DNA of 36,302 bases from Stieleria sedimenti (GCF_025060895.1 NZ_JANZKV010000201.1:1-36302); one strand, 5' to 3'; numbered from the stretch's first letter, positions 1 to 10,831 are shown. Notes: a model not told the origin generated them from the letters alone. Numbers and translations: made by a program.

Positions 1-59
1 CCTCAAGAAACACATGGGAAAAATGCTTCACAGCGTTGCCCGCCAGGGCCTGGGCAGGA

Positions 60-1662
<1,603 letters not shown>

Positions 1663-1715
1663 CAGTCCGGTTTTGACCGTGAAAGGGAAAGAAAGTCCTG
1701 AAATTTGAGCCCGGT

Positions 1716-1744
1716 AGGATAATTTTGAGAGGTCAGACCAGCAA
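1716..1744 (-). promoter_or_regulatory. Candidate sigma70-type promoter for ilvN-ilvC
   Basis: Read on the minus strand, TTGCTG (1744-1739) and TATCCT (1721-1716) are separated by exactly 17 bases. Transcription would start near 1709 and give a leader of about 45 bases before the ilvN start. The match to consensus is only moderate and such hexamers arise by chance, so this is a prediction from position and spacing. Confidence 0.35.
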
Positions 1745-1962
1745 GGGCCTGATCCCCGGCGCTCCCGGTGCACCTTACACCCGGGCAGAGGGGAACCGCT
1801 GTGGGGACAGACAGGGGTGTCCCCGTCGGGGTTCAGTCCGGACGGCCGCGCGGCGTTGCGCCCCGCATTTTCCAGGTTCAAGCTGCGGTTGCGGACCTGA
1901 AAACGACGCCGCCCCCCCACCCGAGAGCTCGTGCAGTTTTTAAGTCGTTGACAACAAAGAGT

Positions 1963-2002
1963 TTTCGTCACTCTCTCCCCGGGCATTGGTATCTACACGT
2001 CT
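1963..2002. repeat. Dispersed intergenic repeat, copy 1
   Basis: This stretch is about three-quarters identical to 16680-16720. Both begin TTTCGTCAC or TTCGTCAC, run through a C-rich block and GGGC, and end ATCT(A/G)CACGTCT. A 12-base piece, GGTATCTACACG (1988-1999), also occurs inverted at 16821-16832. All lie in non-coding DNA. Whether it is a mobile relic or a regulatory sequence cannot be told from two copies. Confidence 0.55.
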
Positions 2003-2009
2003 GAAGTAA

Positions 2010-2028
2010 CCCTCCCTGGCAGGGAGGG
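2010..2028. repeat. Short perfect hairpin CCCTCCCT/AGGGAGGG
   Basis: An 8-bp perfect inverted repeat (2010-2017 and 2021-2028) with a 3-base spacer GGC, followed by GAGCGCAGCGAGGGGAGGG, which carries the GGGAGGG string again. From memory, very similar strings recur in intergenic DNA of planctomycetes. Only one copy is present here. Confidence 0.5.
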
Positions 2029-2167
2029 TCGAGCGCAGCGAGGGGAGGGTCTGTCCCGTTACGCCGACGGGGTCGGATCTGCCTGAAGTGAACGTGGAGA
2101 TTCCCACCGGGGTCCGAACAGCTCTTCGAATCTGAAGAGATGGTCCTCGTTTCCGCGGAGAAATCGG

Positions 2168-2830
2168 ATGTGTTTGAATCGCTTCCCGCTGGTTGCCCTG
2201 TTCCCACTGGTCCTGCTGGCGTCCACGCCATCGGCGGCCGTGGACGCGACGGCGGAAGACTGGACGAGCGTGGCCCCACGCGAGGAGATTGAACCGATCT
2301 TTCAATCAAAGCCTTCTGCAGATGGGGACCCGACCGGGCTTGAACTCATCATCCGAGCGGACGATCGCCAGGGGCTCAGCGGGCATTGGCGACGCAGCGT
2401 CCCCGTCGTCGGCGGTCGGCACTACCAATTCTCGGTGCTGCGGAAAACCGACGGGATCGAACACCCCCGCCGCTCCGCGATCGCGCGGCTGCTGTGGCGT
2501 GACAAGAACGGCCAAAAAGTCAAACATGCCGCGCCGGCAATCGACTCCTTTCGCCGCGGGATTCGGCCACAGTCGGAACCGGAGTTTCCCGCGGTGGTGG
2601 TCAGCAGCACGTACACCCGGTCGACCGACGACTGGATTCGATCAGCGATCTACGGGCTGGACGGTTCGACCCTCGCCGCCGCAGAAGAATTCGGAACGAT
2701 TGCGATCGCCGAGGTCGACTTGAATCAGACGCATCACTGGCACTCCCTCGGCGATTTCAAAGCCCAGCTTCCCGCCCATCGTCCGGTGGCGGTTGGAGAG
2801 GGAGTGGCAGAATTATACGGGGCAGAATGA
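2168..2830 (+). pseudogene. Carbon-nitrogen hydrolase relic, catalytic core deleted
   Basis: The 220-aa frame starts with a good signal peptide (residues 1-24, ending TPSAA) and has GGAG 7 bases before its ATG. Residues about 30-140 resemble the N-terminal beta-rich domain that precedes the hydrolase domain in exported planctomycete nitrilase-superfamily proteins. At about residue 142 (nt 2594) it jumps to what looks like the extreme C-terminal part of a nitrilase domain: VVVSSTYT, SAIYGLDGS, EEFGTIAIAEVDLNQ, LGDFKAQLPAHRP. The 200 or more residues that should carry the Glu-Lys-Cys triad are absent, with the frame kept. The last residues (GVAELYGAE) and the stop lie inside a repeat (2804-2887). 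I infer an in-frame internal deletion. It could still give an exported small protein, but not an active amidohydrolase. Confidence 0.65.
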
Positions 2831-2887
2831 TGTTCTGACCGCTCAGATCGCAGAGCCAGATTCATTCTGCCACTTCATCATTCTGCC
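2804..2887. repeat. Interleaved GGCAGAAT inverted-repeat element
   Basis: GTGGCAGAAT (2804-2813) and GGCAGAATGATG (2821-2832) are followed by the complements ATTCTGCCAC (2864-2873) and CATCATTCTGCC (2876-2887). The order A-B-A'-B' means the arms cannot all pair in one simple nested hairpin, although all four share an 8-base core so A can also pair with B'. The element covers the end and stop codon of the upstream frame and the gap to the convergent gene at 2903, a place where a bidirectional terminator would fit. Confidence 0.7.
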
Positions 2888-2902
2888 AACCATCGAGTCC
2901 AC

Positions 2903-3460
<558 letters not shown>

Positions 3461-3497
3461 GCGGTGGTCTCCTGAAAGATCCTGCGGCGGAGGGAGT

Positions 3498-4130
3498 TCA
3501 GTTGGCGACGGGTTTCGGCGGAGCCACCGCCGGTATCGGCAAATCCTTTGCGGCCGGCCGATAGTAGTCCGCCGCATCGACGGGTGCATCCACCGCGGGC
3601 TCGGCGACTGGTGCCGACAGAACCGATGCCTGGCCGGGCTGCAACGCCATCGGCGCGGCGGCACAACCGCTATCGCAGCCCGCTCCGGCCCCACAGGAAC
3701 CTGTGCACGAACCGGGGCAGCAGCCGCAGCGGTCCTTCTTTTCCGCCGTCCAGGTGTACTTGCAGGCGGGGCACTTGTACTTTTCAGTCTTTAGCACGCA
3801 GACCTTGCGGACGCGGGCTCCGTTGTGCACGCACGCGGTGCAACCGAGTCCGTCGCAGGCATCGCACGATGCACAGGCAGCCTTCTTGGCTTTCTGCCAC
3901 GGAAAGACAACTCGCGGGATACAGATCGCTTTGGATTCGACAGTAAAACAAGTCTTTTCCTCTTCGACCTGTTCGGCATCGAGTTTGCACACATGGTCGC
4001 ACACGGGGCAGCACGCACAGCCGGTTTGATCGAGCAGTTTACCGCCGAGGGCAAACGCAGTGTGGCAATCGAGCAGACAGAGCGTGGCGGCCAGCAACAG
4101 GGCGGCCAGAATGTTTTTTTGAATGGACAT
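3498..4130 (-). CDS. Cysteine-rich exported protein of unknown function
   Basis: I do not recognise a named family. The 210-aa protein has a hydrophobic N-terminal segment (residues 6-27, MSIQKNILAALLLAATLCLL onward) that reads as a signal peptide. The mature part has more than 20 cysteines in clusters: CACCPVCDHVC (38-48), CASCDACDGLGCTAC (86-100), CPAC (120-123), CGCCPGSC (135-142) and CGAGAGCDSGC (146-156). The CxxC pairs could bind metal like zinc ribbons or form disulfides. The last 50 residues are Ala/Pro-rich and look disordered. An in-frame LLDC around residue 22 is not a convincing lipobox. It is followed 37 bases later by the isochorismatase-like gene. Confidence 0.75.
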   Translation of the reverse strand: MSIQKNILAALLLAATLCLLDCHTAFALGGKLLDQTGCACCPVCDHVCKLDAEQVEEEKTCFTVESKAICIPRVVFPWQKAKKAACASCDACDGLGCTACVHNGARVRKVCVLKTEKYKCPACKYTWTAEKKDRCGCCPGSCTGSCGAGAGCDSGCAAAPMALQPGQASVLSAPVAEPAVDAPVDAADYYRPAAKDLPIPAVAPPKPVAN

Positions 4131-4196
4131 GACTTCTACTTAAAATGGAGTGGTTTGTGAAAACACCCGTTGGGGCGTCTGACATCGAACGGATCG

Positions 4197-5762
4197 TTAG
4201 AAGTCGATCATGTAGCGGAAACCGAGAATACTGAAATCGCCATCGATACCGGCGGCCAGCGGCACGGCCGAGCGACCTTGGCCGGCGTTCTCGATTTCAC
4301 CCATCACCATGTTGGCTTGGATCTTGGAGTACGCGGTCCAGTACCAGTTCAGACCGGCCGTCAACGCATACCCTTGTCCGCCGCGGATATCGGAATCGGA
4401 CAAATCCAGGTAGTCCGCACGCAGCCCCATGCCCAACGCTCCCCAGCCCCGGCCGGTGCCGCCGGTGCAGCGATCGACGACGAAGAAGTTTTCGAAGGGT
4501 TTGACGCGATCGATCGTTCCCGCACTTCGCTTCAGCGGGACGTGCTCTCCGGTCAGGAAGTAGTGTGCGAACAGATAACCGCCGTGGAACGTGAGGTCAC
4601 TGCCATTGAATCCGCCCAAGGCGTCACGCTGCATCCAGGTGGTGAAGTATTCACCGGTGATCTGCAACGCGCCGATGTTCAACATCGACTCGAATGCCAA
4701 TTGTTGGTAGCCCTCGGCACCGAGGATCCGTCCGGTGTCCCACCATCGTGAATCGCTCCGCGCCAACGGCCGGGTTCGGAAACGACCTTCGTTGGCGTTT
4801 TGGTCATTGTCCAATTGGCCGTCGCCGTCGGTCTGATTGACCGACCCGGCGATCGCACAGTGCCAATAACCGCGACCGCCGCTGATGTCGTCGTACCAGG
4901 GACTAGCCGACAGGCGGCCATACAAACCGGCTTCGTCAAAGTCACCGCGATAGCGTCCGTCTTGGCTGATGTTCTCGAGCAGAAACGCACCATAGCGCCA
5001 GTGCACCGATTCGTCATCGGTCAAGCCATACATGCAAACACCCAACCGACGGGCATCTTCGTTGAACGTTTCCACCGCCAAGGGCCGTTCGGCAAAGACG
5101 TTATGACGGCTACTGTTGAGGTGATCCAAGCCGATCGGACGTTTTTGGTTCCCGATCAACAGGACTTGGTTGTGCGGCAGATCGGTGAATCCGAGATACA
5201 CGTCCTTCATTTCCGCCGAACTGGGATTGTTGAAGTCGATCTGGATTCGATACTCCATGTTGCCGGGCACGTCGCCGGAAAGCTCCAATCGAATCCGCCG
5301 GAAATCCCAACGGTCTTCCGGATCGTCCGTCGGATCGCCCGTTTCCAACTGGTTGATCCCTGCATCGCTGTCCAGGAAGTTCCAGTTGTCCAAGTGAACC
5401 CGCCCGTTGATTTTCAGCGCGGGCTTCTTCTTTTTGGCGTCGGCGTCGCTCTTCAGCTTGTCCTGGTACTTTTCCCAGGAAGACTCCAGATCGCCGACGC
5501 GACCGAGCAGTTTCTCGTAGTCCTTGAGGGGAACCGTTTCGCCTTCAACGACCGCATCGGACGCGGAAGGCTCGGCCCCCGAATCAATCAGCCCGGCATC
5601 ATCGATCGGATTCAATCGGGCGGTTTGATAGACCGGCGCCGCGCTGTCGCTCGGCATGCCAAAGAATGTGTCGTCGGCGTTGACCGCCGCCGTGCCAAAG
5701 CACGTCGCCAGCGCCAGTGCGAGCGAAAATCGCCGCGAGCGCGCACCATCAGTTTTCTTCAT
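4197..5762 (-). CDS. Outer-membrane porin, phosphate-selective O/P type
   Basis: Predicted beta-barrel porin of the OprO/OprP-like family, 521 aa, in the outer membrane. Residues 1-29 form a signal peptide ending AAVNA. A charged segment at about residues 80-115 (DYEKLLGRVGDLESSWEKYQ, then a Lys/Asp-rich stretch) looks like the periplasmic coiled-coil neck often seen before such barrels. The barrel region begins LKINGRVHLDNWNF and includes WDFRRIRLELSG, NMEYRIQIDF and PIGLDHLNSSRHNVFAERPL, typical of this family. The protein ends RYMIDF, with the terminal phenylalanine expected for BAM-assembled proteins. Specificity for phosphate is not shown. It stands alone with a long upstream gap. No strong Shine-Dalgarno site is seen. 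Confidence 0.88.
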   Translation of the reverse strand: MKKTDGARSRRFSLALALATCFGTAAVNADDTFFGMPSDSAAPVYQTARLNPIDDAGLIDSGAEPSASDAVVEGETVPLKDYEKLLGRVGDLESSWEKYQDKLKSDADAKKKKPALKINGRVHLDNWNFLDSDAGINQLETGDPTDDPEDRWDFRRIRLELSGDVPGNMEYRIQIDFNNPSSAEMKDVYLGFTDLPHNQVLLIGNQKRPIGLDHLNSSRHNVFAERPLAVETFNEDARRLGVCMYGLTDDESVHWRYGAFLLENISQDGRYRGDFDEAGLYGRLSASPWYDDISGGRGYWHCAIAGSVNQTDGDGQLDNDQNANEGRFRTRPLARSDSRWWDTGRILGAEGYQQLAFESMLNIGALQITGEYFTTWMQRDALGGFNGSDLTFHGGYLFAHYFLTGEHVPLKRSAGTIDRVKPFENFFVVDRCTGGTGRGWGALGMGLRADYLDLSDSDIRGGQGYALTAGLNWYWTAYSKIQANMVMGEIENAGQGRSAVPLAAGIDGDFSILGFRYMIDF

Positions 5763-6116
5763 CGCTTCGTTTTCATCCGTGAACAGACGCGACGAGCGTG
5801 AAGTACCGATCCATCAGTACCTGATTAGCCACTCGCCCTGAGTTGATGGGAACAGGCTCGGCAAACAAGCCCTTTCCCAGTTCAGCCATCGTCGTACGCG
5901 GCATAAGACAATTCGTCGGTGTACAAAGTTTTGCCGCTGACACGGATCCCCCACTGTGGCGACGCGTTCGATCGTTGCTTGCCGATTAAATCGCAACACC
6001 GTCACCATCGATACGCCTTGACGCGATTCGCCGTCCTGTTCCCCCGAATCGTCGCAGCTTCCCGCCCATGCGTCGGATCATGAAGATCGCGTGAAGCAAG
6101 TGTGAAGAAAGGGCGA
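5763..6116. other. Intergenic region upstream of the porin
   Basis: About 350 bases between the porin start and the small uncertain ORF. It should hold the porin promoter, but I found no hexamer pair with good spacing on the minus strand. No repeat or RNA structure stood out. Confidence 0.4.
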
Positions 6117-6542
6117 TCACGACGCGATCAGCGCGAGGTAGCGAATCAACCGATGCGGCGACTGAGAATCCGTGTTGTCCACCGCAATCGTCAACAATTC
6201 GCCGGCCGCCTTTTGCCGCTGCGGCTCGCCGACTCCCGCAGCATCAAGCCGACGGATCATCTCCTGACAGACCGCTTGAGTGAAGACGGAGCGGGAGGTG
6301 GATCGGTTGTTGATCGCCCGCAGTGCCCCGATCACGGCGGAGTCGTTGAGCGCGGCCTCTCGTTCAGCGACGCTGAGCACGGCTTCGATCAGCAACTGGG
6401 GGACATCGACACCATCCGGCTGACGTCGATTCGCGTCGCTTGTGTCGGTCTGCCTGTCGTGCCCGCAACCGGCCAGATTTCGGCGGCGACGGCGGCGATC
6501 GGCGGCCTTGAGATTGGATCGTAACTTCGGTGATTTCGGCAT
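6117..6542 (-). CDS. Hypothetical small protein, possibly a frame-shifted lipoprotein
   Basis: Not recognised. The frame encodes 141 aa. Residues about 47-141 look like a real, mostly helical protein (DVPQLLIEAVLSVAEREAAL, AVIGALRAINN, TQAVCQEMIRRLDAAGVG, LIRYLALIAS). The first 45 residues are low-complexity, with six consecutive arginines, followed by LAGC, a perfect lipobox but without the hydrophobic stretch that should precede it. In the +1-shifted frame of the same region the sequence is hydrophobic (PPIAAVAAEI). The true product may therefore be a lipoprotein whose signal sequence is split by a frameshift, or the start may lie further in. The case for a gene rests on the composition of the C-terminal two-thirds. 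Confidence 0.45.
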   Translation of the reverse strand: MPKSPKLRSNLKAADRRRRRRNLAGCGHDRQTDTSDANRRQPDGVDVPQLLIEAVLSVAEREAALNDSAVIGALRAINNRSTSRSVFTQAVCQEMIRRLDAAGVGEPQRQKAAGELLTIAVDNTDSQSPHRLIRYLALIAS

Positions 6543-6818
6543 GGAACGGCACCGCCGGCGAAGACAGGGAGAAGCTCAGGTTCGTTGGTAGTAATAGGCA
6601 ACGCGTCAAGTGCGAGTGTAATCCGTCGACAGGTCAGAAGAAAACTTGCGTGTCCGTTCCGCCCCCCCCACATAAGCGTTGCCGTTTCTGTCGGTTGTGC
6701 CGCGGAGGATGAGTCGATCCCACGGTGGTGCCGCAGGATTTGAAACACAGGGACCATTCAATGAGCTAGCTTCCAGAAGCCATTTCAGACAGACCGCTCC
6801 TTGGGCCCGCTTTTTCGC

Positions 6819-7628
6819 ATGATCCACGTTCAACATCTGACCAAGACGTATGAGGATCTCCAGCGTGGCCGCTTTGTGGCCGTTGACGGCATCTCGTTTT
6901 CGGTGCAGAAGGGCGAGATTTTTGGTTTGCTGGGGCCCAACGGGGCGGGCAAAACCACGGTGCTGCGGATCTTGAGTACGGTGCTCGAACCCACCGAGGG
7001 CATCGCCACCGTCGCCGGGTATGACGTGGTTCGCGACTCGGCCGCAGTCCGTCGGCACATCGGGTTCGTCAGCAACAACACGGCCATCTACGACCGCATG
7101 ACCGCCTGGGAGATGGTGGAGTATTTCGGACGACTTCACGGGATGAAGTCCACGACCTTAAAAAGGCGTTTGGAAGACCTGTTTGATCAATTGCGAATGA
7201 ACGACTTTCGCGATGTTCCCGGCGGCAAGATGTCCACCGGGATGAAGCAAAAGGTCTCGATCGCACGGGCGATGATTCACGACCCTCCTGTGCTGGTGTT
7301 TGACGAAGCGACGCTGGGCTTGGATGTGCTGGTCGCCCGCAATCTGCTGGGCGTGATTCGATCGCTGCGTGAGGCCGGCAAGTGCCTGATCTTCTCGACG
7401 CACATCATGAGCGAAGTGGAACGGTTGTGCGATCGGATTGCGATCATGTATTGCGGCAAGATTCTCGACAGCGGCACCCTCGAAGAACTTCGAGACCGCC
7501 ATCGCGAAGATGACTTTGAAGAGCTTTTCTTTGGGTTGCTCAGCCAACACGAACAAGAGATGCGCGTCGGCGGACGAATCGATCATCCGTCGGCGGCCAA
7601 CCATGGGGTGGGAGAACAACTGGTATGA
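6819..7628 (+). CDS. ABC transporter ATP-binding protein, NatA-like
   Basis: ATPase subunit of an ABC-2 type exporter. With the ATG at 6819 it is 269 aa; a TTG at 6801 would add six residues, and neither has a clear ribosome-binding site. Walker A is GPNGAGKT (39-46), the signature loop is STGMKQK (139-145), and Walker B is [12 protein letters not shown] (158-169) with the catalytic Glu163. The final switch histidine is in [15 protein letters not shown]. Two positions are atypical: the usual Gln of the Q-loop is replaced ([13 protein letters not shown]), and the usual Pro after the catalytic Glu is Ala. Both may be normal for this subfamily. The stop overlaps the start of the next gene in ATGA, so translation is coupled and the two form one transporter. 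Confidence 0.93.
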   Translation: MIHVQHLTKTYEDLQRGRFVAVDGISFSVQKGEIFGLLGPNGAGKTTVLRILSTVLEPTEGIATVAGYDVVRDSAAVRRHIGFVSNNTAIYDRMTAWEMVEYFGRLHGMKSTTLKRRLEDLFDQLRMNDFRDVPGGKMSTGMKQKVSIARAMIHDPPVLVFDEATLGLDVLVARNLLGVIRSLREAGKCLIFSTHIMSEVERLCDRIAIMYCGKILDSGTLEELRDRHREDDFEELFFGLLSQHEQEMRVGGRIDHPSAANHGVGEQLV

Positions 7629-9895
7629 GCGATTCGTCCCGAGCGATTCGACGGCAAGCCGAACTGGCAGGCAAGCCTCGCGCGTCCGCGGTTTGGCTGA
7701 TCTACATGCGTGAGATGCGGGACCAACTGCGCGACCGCCGAACACTGTTCACCATCGCCGTGCTGCCCATCATGCTGTATCCGCTGGTGGGCATGCTGCT
7801 TTTGCAGATCGCTCAGTTCACCCGCCAAAACCCGACCTCGGTCTGCCTCATCGGCACCGAGAACATCGAAGGGGCACCGCCTCTGTTCGAGGGCGAAACG
7901 TTTGCCCCCGAATTGATCGAGCAACCCGATGCGTTGGAGCTTCTGACCTATCGCTGGGACGAACTGTCGGCCGATCGCCCGGTTCGTGACAAAGCCAACG
8001 AGTGGGTCAAGACCGGGGCGTTTGATTTGGTCGTGTTGATCCCGCCGGGCTTCAAAGACAACGAACTGATGGGCGACCTGGTCGGGACAGAAACGAAATC
8101 GACGTCGGCAGAGGAGAACGGCGAATCGGACATCGAACTGTTGTTCAACGTGGGCAGCGACCAGTCCGTCGTCGCCAGACAACGTGTCGCCGGGGTGCTG
8201 GCGGCCTGGCGTGGCGAATGGATCAAAGAGCGTTTGTCCGGCGTCGGCATCGATGCCGAAATGTTGCTGCCCTTTGAGTGGTCCGACACCGACATCGCTC
8301 CCGAACGGACGCGTGAAGCGGCGTTTTGGAGCAAGCTGCTGCCGTTCATCATGCTCGTCTGGGCGATGACCGGAGCGTTTTATCCCGCCGTCGACTTGGT
8401 CGCCGGAGAGAAGGAACGGGGAACACTGGAAACGCTGCTGTGTAGCCCCGCGCTGCGCAGCGAAATCGTCTGGGGAAAACTGGGCGCGGTCGCTTCGTTC
8501 AGCATGTTGACCGCGCTGCTCAACGCCGGAAGCATGCTGCTGACCAGCTCACTGGTCTTTCAGCACATGGGTGTCGGCGGTGCCGGCGCCGCGTTGGGCG
8601 CGCCGCCACTGGTGCCGATGCTTTGGCTGTTCGTCGCACTCGTGCCGCTGTCCTGCCTGTTCAGCGCGCTTGCCCTCGCGGTCGCGGCGATGGCGCAAAG
8701 CAGCAAAGAGGGTCAGTACTATCTGATGCCGCTGATGATGGTGACGTTGCCGTTGGTGATGTTACCGATGCTGCCCGGCACGACGTTGAACATCGGCACC
8801 AGCCTGATTCCCGTCTCCGGGATGTTCTTGCTGGTCCGCGCCTTGGTCGAAGGCCAATATGGGACCGCATTGTTCTATGTTCCGATGGTGGCAACGGTCA
8901 CCGGTAGCTGTTTGTGGCTGGCCGCCCGCTGGGCCCGACGCCAATTCGAAGATGAAGCGGTGTTGTTCGGCGGCGGCGAACAATGGGAACTGGGGATGTG
9001 GGTGCGGCACTTGTGGCGAGATCGTCAAATCGCGGCAACACCCGCGCAGGCCTACGCCTGTGGGGCGATCGTGCTGGTCACCCTGTTCTTTGCCCGTCTG
9101 ACAATTTCGGAAATGCCGCAGGACTTTGCCGGCATCGCGAAACTGGTGATGATGCCACAGGTTTTGATCGTGTTCCCGGCGCTGATCATGGCGACGATGC
9201 TGACGACCTCGGTCCGCCAGAGTTTGCGACTGCGGATGCCACACTGGACCACACTACCGCTGGCGGTCCTGTTCGGTATCACGCTGCACCCGAGCTATGT
9301 GATGCTGTCCAAGATGATCAATCACGTCTATCCGGTCAGCGAAGAAGCGGCCGCGGCGATGAAACCCTTCGCCGAACAGATCGCATCGGCGCCCTGGGCG
9401 GCGGTCGTGCTGCTGATGGCGTTGGTGCCGGCGATTTGCGAAGAACTCGCGTTTCGAGGATTCATCTTCGGCGGACTGGTTCGCGAAAAAGGCAAACTCC
9501 GCGCGGTCGTGTTGACCGCCATCATGTTCGGAATCTCACACGGCGTTTTGCAACAGTCGATCGCCGCATCCGTGATGGGCATCGCCCTCGGCTGGATCAC
9601 GCTGCGAACCGGAAGCATCGTCCCCTGCATCTTGATCCACTTCACCAACAATGCGTTATCGGTTTCGTTAGGCCGCATCGCGGACAGCGGTTGGTCGGCC
9701 GCGCCCGTCTTTCTGACCCAAACCGAACTGGGTCCCTCGTATCAGCCGTTTTGGACGCTGATCAGCATGGGGATCGCGGTGACTTGCCTGCTGTACTTCG
9801 GAACGGTTTCGCCGGCGACCGATGAGAGCGAATCGGAATTGGTCGGTTCACACCACGACTATGTCGACCCCACGGCGTCACTCGCCTCGGCCTAG
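7625..9895 (+). CDS. ABC-2 permease fused to CPBP intramembrane protease
   Basis: A 756-aa two-part membrane protein. Residues about 24-450 are a NatB-like ABC-2 permease: an N-terminal membrane segment ([20 protein letters not shown]), a large extracytoplasmic loop, then a block of helices starting at the [20 protein letters not shown] region, with [12 protein letters not shown] between helices as in the family. Residues about 490-730 are a CPBP (CAAX/bacteriocin-processing) protease with all three motifs: EExxxR as EELAFR (606-611), FxxxH as FGISH (635-639), and HxxxN as HFTNN (672-676). The catalytic residues are present, so the protease may be active. It overlaps the ATPase gene by four bases. 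The exported substrate is unknown; a peptide cleaved and exported by one machine is an inference. I recall similar fusions in other planctomycetes. Confidence 0.9.
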   Translation: MSDSSRAIRRQAELAGKPRASAVWLIYMREMRDQLRDRRTLFTIAVLPIMLYPLVGMLLLQIAQFTRQNPTSVCLIGTENIEGAPPLFEGETFAPELIEQPDALELLTYRWDELSADRPVRDKANEWVKTGAFDLVVLIPPGFKDNELMGDLVGTETKSTSAEENGESDIELLFNVGSDQSVVARQRVAGVLAAWRGEWIKERLSGVGIDAEMLLPFEWSDTDIAPERTREAAFWSKLLPFIMLVWAMTGAFYPAVDLVAGEKERGTLETLLCSPALRSEIVWGKLGAVASFSMLTALLNAGSMLLTSSLVFQHMGVGGAGAALGAPPLVPMLWLFVALVPLSCLFSALALAVAAMAQSSKEGQYYLMPLMMVTLPLVMLPMLPGTTLNIGTSLIPVSGMFLLVRALVEGQYGTALFYVPMVATVTGSCLWLAARWARRQFEDEAVLFGGGEQWELGMWVRHLWRDRQIAATPAQAYACGAIVLVTLFFARLTISEMPQDFAGIAKLVMMPQVLIVFPALIMATMLTTSVRQSLRLRMPHWTTLPLAVLFGITLHPSYVMLSKMINHVYPVSEEAAAAMKPFAEQIASAPWAAVVLLMALVPAICEELAFRGFIFGGLVREKGKLRAVVLTAIMFGISHGVLQQSIAASVMGIALGWITLRTGSIVPCILIHFTNNALSVSLGRIADSGWSAAPVFLTQTELGPSYQPFWTLISMGIAVTCLLYFGTVSPATDESESELVGSHHDYVDPTASLASA

Positions 9896-9925
9896 CGTTT
9901 TGTCGACATTTCAATTGAGGGTGCC

Positions 9926-10003
9926 GCGGAAAAGGGGTCAGGTACCAAAAATGCGAAGCACCCGTTGGGCCATTTGGTTTTTGGTGCCTGACCCCTTTTC
10001 CGC
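9926..10003. terminator. Long inverted repeat between convergent genes
   Basis: Two 26-base arms (9926-9951 and 9978-10003) are complementary except for one position that can form a G-U pair; the spacer is 26 bases. The arms contain GGAAAAGGGGTCAGG and CCTGACCCCTTTTCC. The element fills the gap between two convergent genes, and its A/T-rich inner end gives T runs on both strands, so it could terminate transcription from both sides. From memory, similar AAAGGGGTCAGG strings occur in repeats linked to REP-associated Y1 transposases; no such gene is here. Confidence 0.65.
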
Positions 10004-10012
10004 TCGATAGTC

Positions 10013-10831
10013 TCAGTCCGTTTGAGTCCAATAACGAAACGCCCGCATGGTTTGGCGGGCGGCTTCGTGGGGATCGGGCCACGGAAACGCTTCGGCACAC
10101 AAGTAGCCTTGGTAGTCGATCGCCCGTAGCGCTTCGATGATCCGTCCGTACTGCATGTGACCGCAACCGACCGGCCGGCGGTTGCTGTCGACGAAGTGAA
10201 TGTGGCCGACCAACTCACCGCCGTGGGTCAAGGCTTCGGCGATGTCGGTTTCTTCGATGCCCATGTGAAACAGGTCGCACAGCAATCGCACGTTGGATGT
10301 CGACAGCGATTGCAGCAGTTCGACGCCTTGGGCGACGGTGCAGCACTGATTGGTCTCGTAGCGATTGAGCGGCTCATAGATCAACGGCACGCCGTACTGG
10401 CTGGCGTGCTGCCCGCCGTCTTCGAGCGCTTCGGCAAGGTACGCCCGGGCGGTTTTCGAATCGACGTCGGCGTCACTGCGCCCCTGCATCGAACCGATGA
10501 TCGCCATCGCGCCGAATCCGCCGGCGGCGTCGATGATGGTGCGAACGAACGCGCGGGCGTCGGATCGTTTCTTCGGATCGGCATCGGCCAACTGCAGCCG
10601 ATGTTTCACCCAACCGGCGCCGGTACCGAGTGCGGCCAGTCGAACGCCCGCGCCGTCGAGCAGATTGCCGAGCGAATCCAAGTTCAGCGATTCCACCGAG
10701 GGGGCAAAGATCTCGACGGCGTCGTAACCGAGTTCGCCGGCAAACGCGATCGATTTTTCGAGTCCGTCCCAAAGGACGAACGGCCCACCGCGAGCTTCTT
10801 CGACCAACGAAATGGTAATGCAAGATTTCAT
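10013..10831 (-). CDS. Sugar phosphate isomerase/epimerase-like TIM barrel
   Basis: Member of the AP-endonuclease-2/xylose-isomerase-like TIM-barrel superfamily, 272 aa from the ATG at 10831 (a TTG at 10867 is possible but adds only a Ser-rich leader). Likely metal ligands sit at the ends of successive strands: Glu in LIYEPLNRYE, Asp and His in RLLCDLFHMGIEE, His in GHIHFVDSNRR, and Glu in YLCAEAFPWPDP. These fit a hydroxypyruvate-isomerase or ketose-3-epimerase-like enzyme acting on a sugar or small keto acid, but the substrate is not determined. It follows the aldo/keto reductase gene by 71 bases on the same strand, so a shared role in sugar metabolism is likely. Confidence 0.85.
   Translation of the reverse strand: MKSCITISLVEEARGGPFVLWDGLEKSIAFAGELGYDAVEIFAPSVESLNLDSLGNLLDGAGVRLAALGTGAGWVKHRLQLADADPKKRSDARAFVRTIIDAAGGFGAMAIIGSMQGRSDADVDSKTARAYLAEALEDGGQHASQYGVPLIYEPLNRYETNQCCTVAQGVELLQSLSTSNVRLLCDLFHMGIEETDIAEALTHGGELVGHIHFVDSNRRPVGCGHMQYGRIIEALRAIDYQGYLCAEAFPWPDPHEAARQTMRAFRYWTQTD

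Larger units (their letters stand above)
1663..2167. other. Divergent intergenic region with several hairpins
   Basis: About 500 bases between ilvN (-) and the hydrolase relic (+). It holds the candidate ilvN promoter, a 7-bp hairpin GGGGACA/TGTCCCC at 1803-1824, one copy of a dispersed 40-base repeat (1963-2002) and a G/C-rich hairpin (2010-2028). Open frames through it look like non-coding translations. No leader peptide or riboswitch was recognised upstream of ilvN. Confidence 0.6.

Noticed and set aside
1663..1986. Attenuator leader peptide or riboswitch before ilvN
   Set aside because: No run of Leu/Val/Ile codons in a short frame and no T-box or other known fold was recognised; only simple hairpins were seen.
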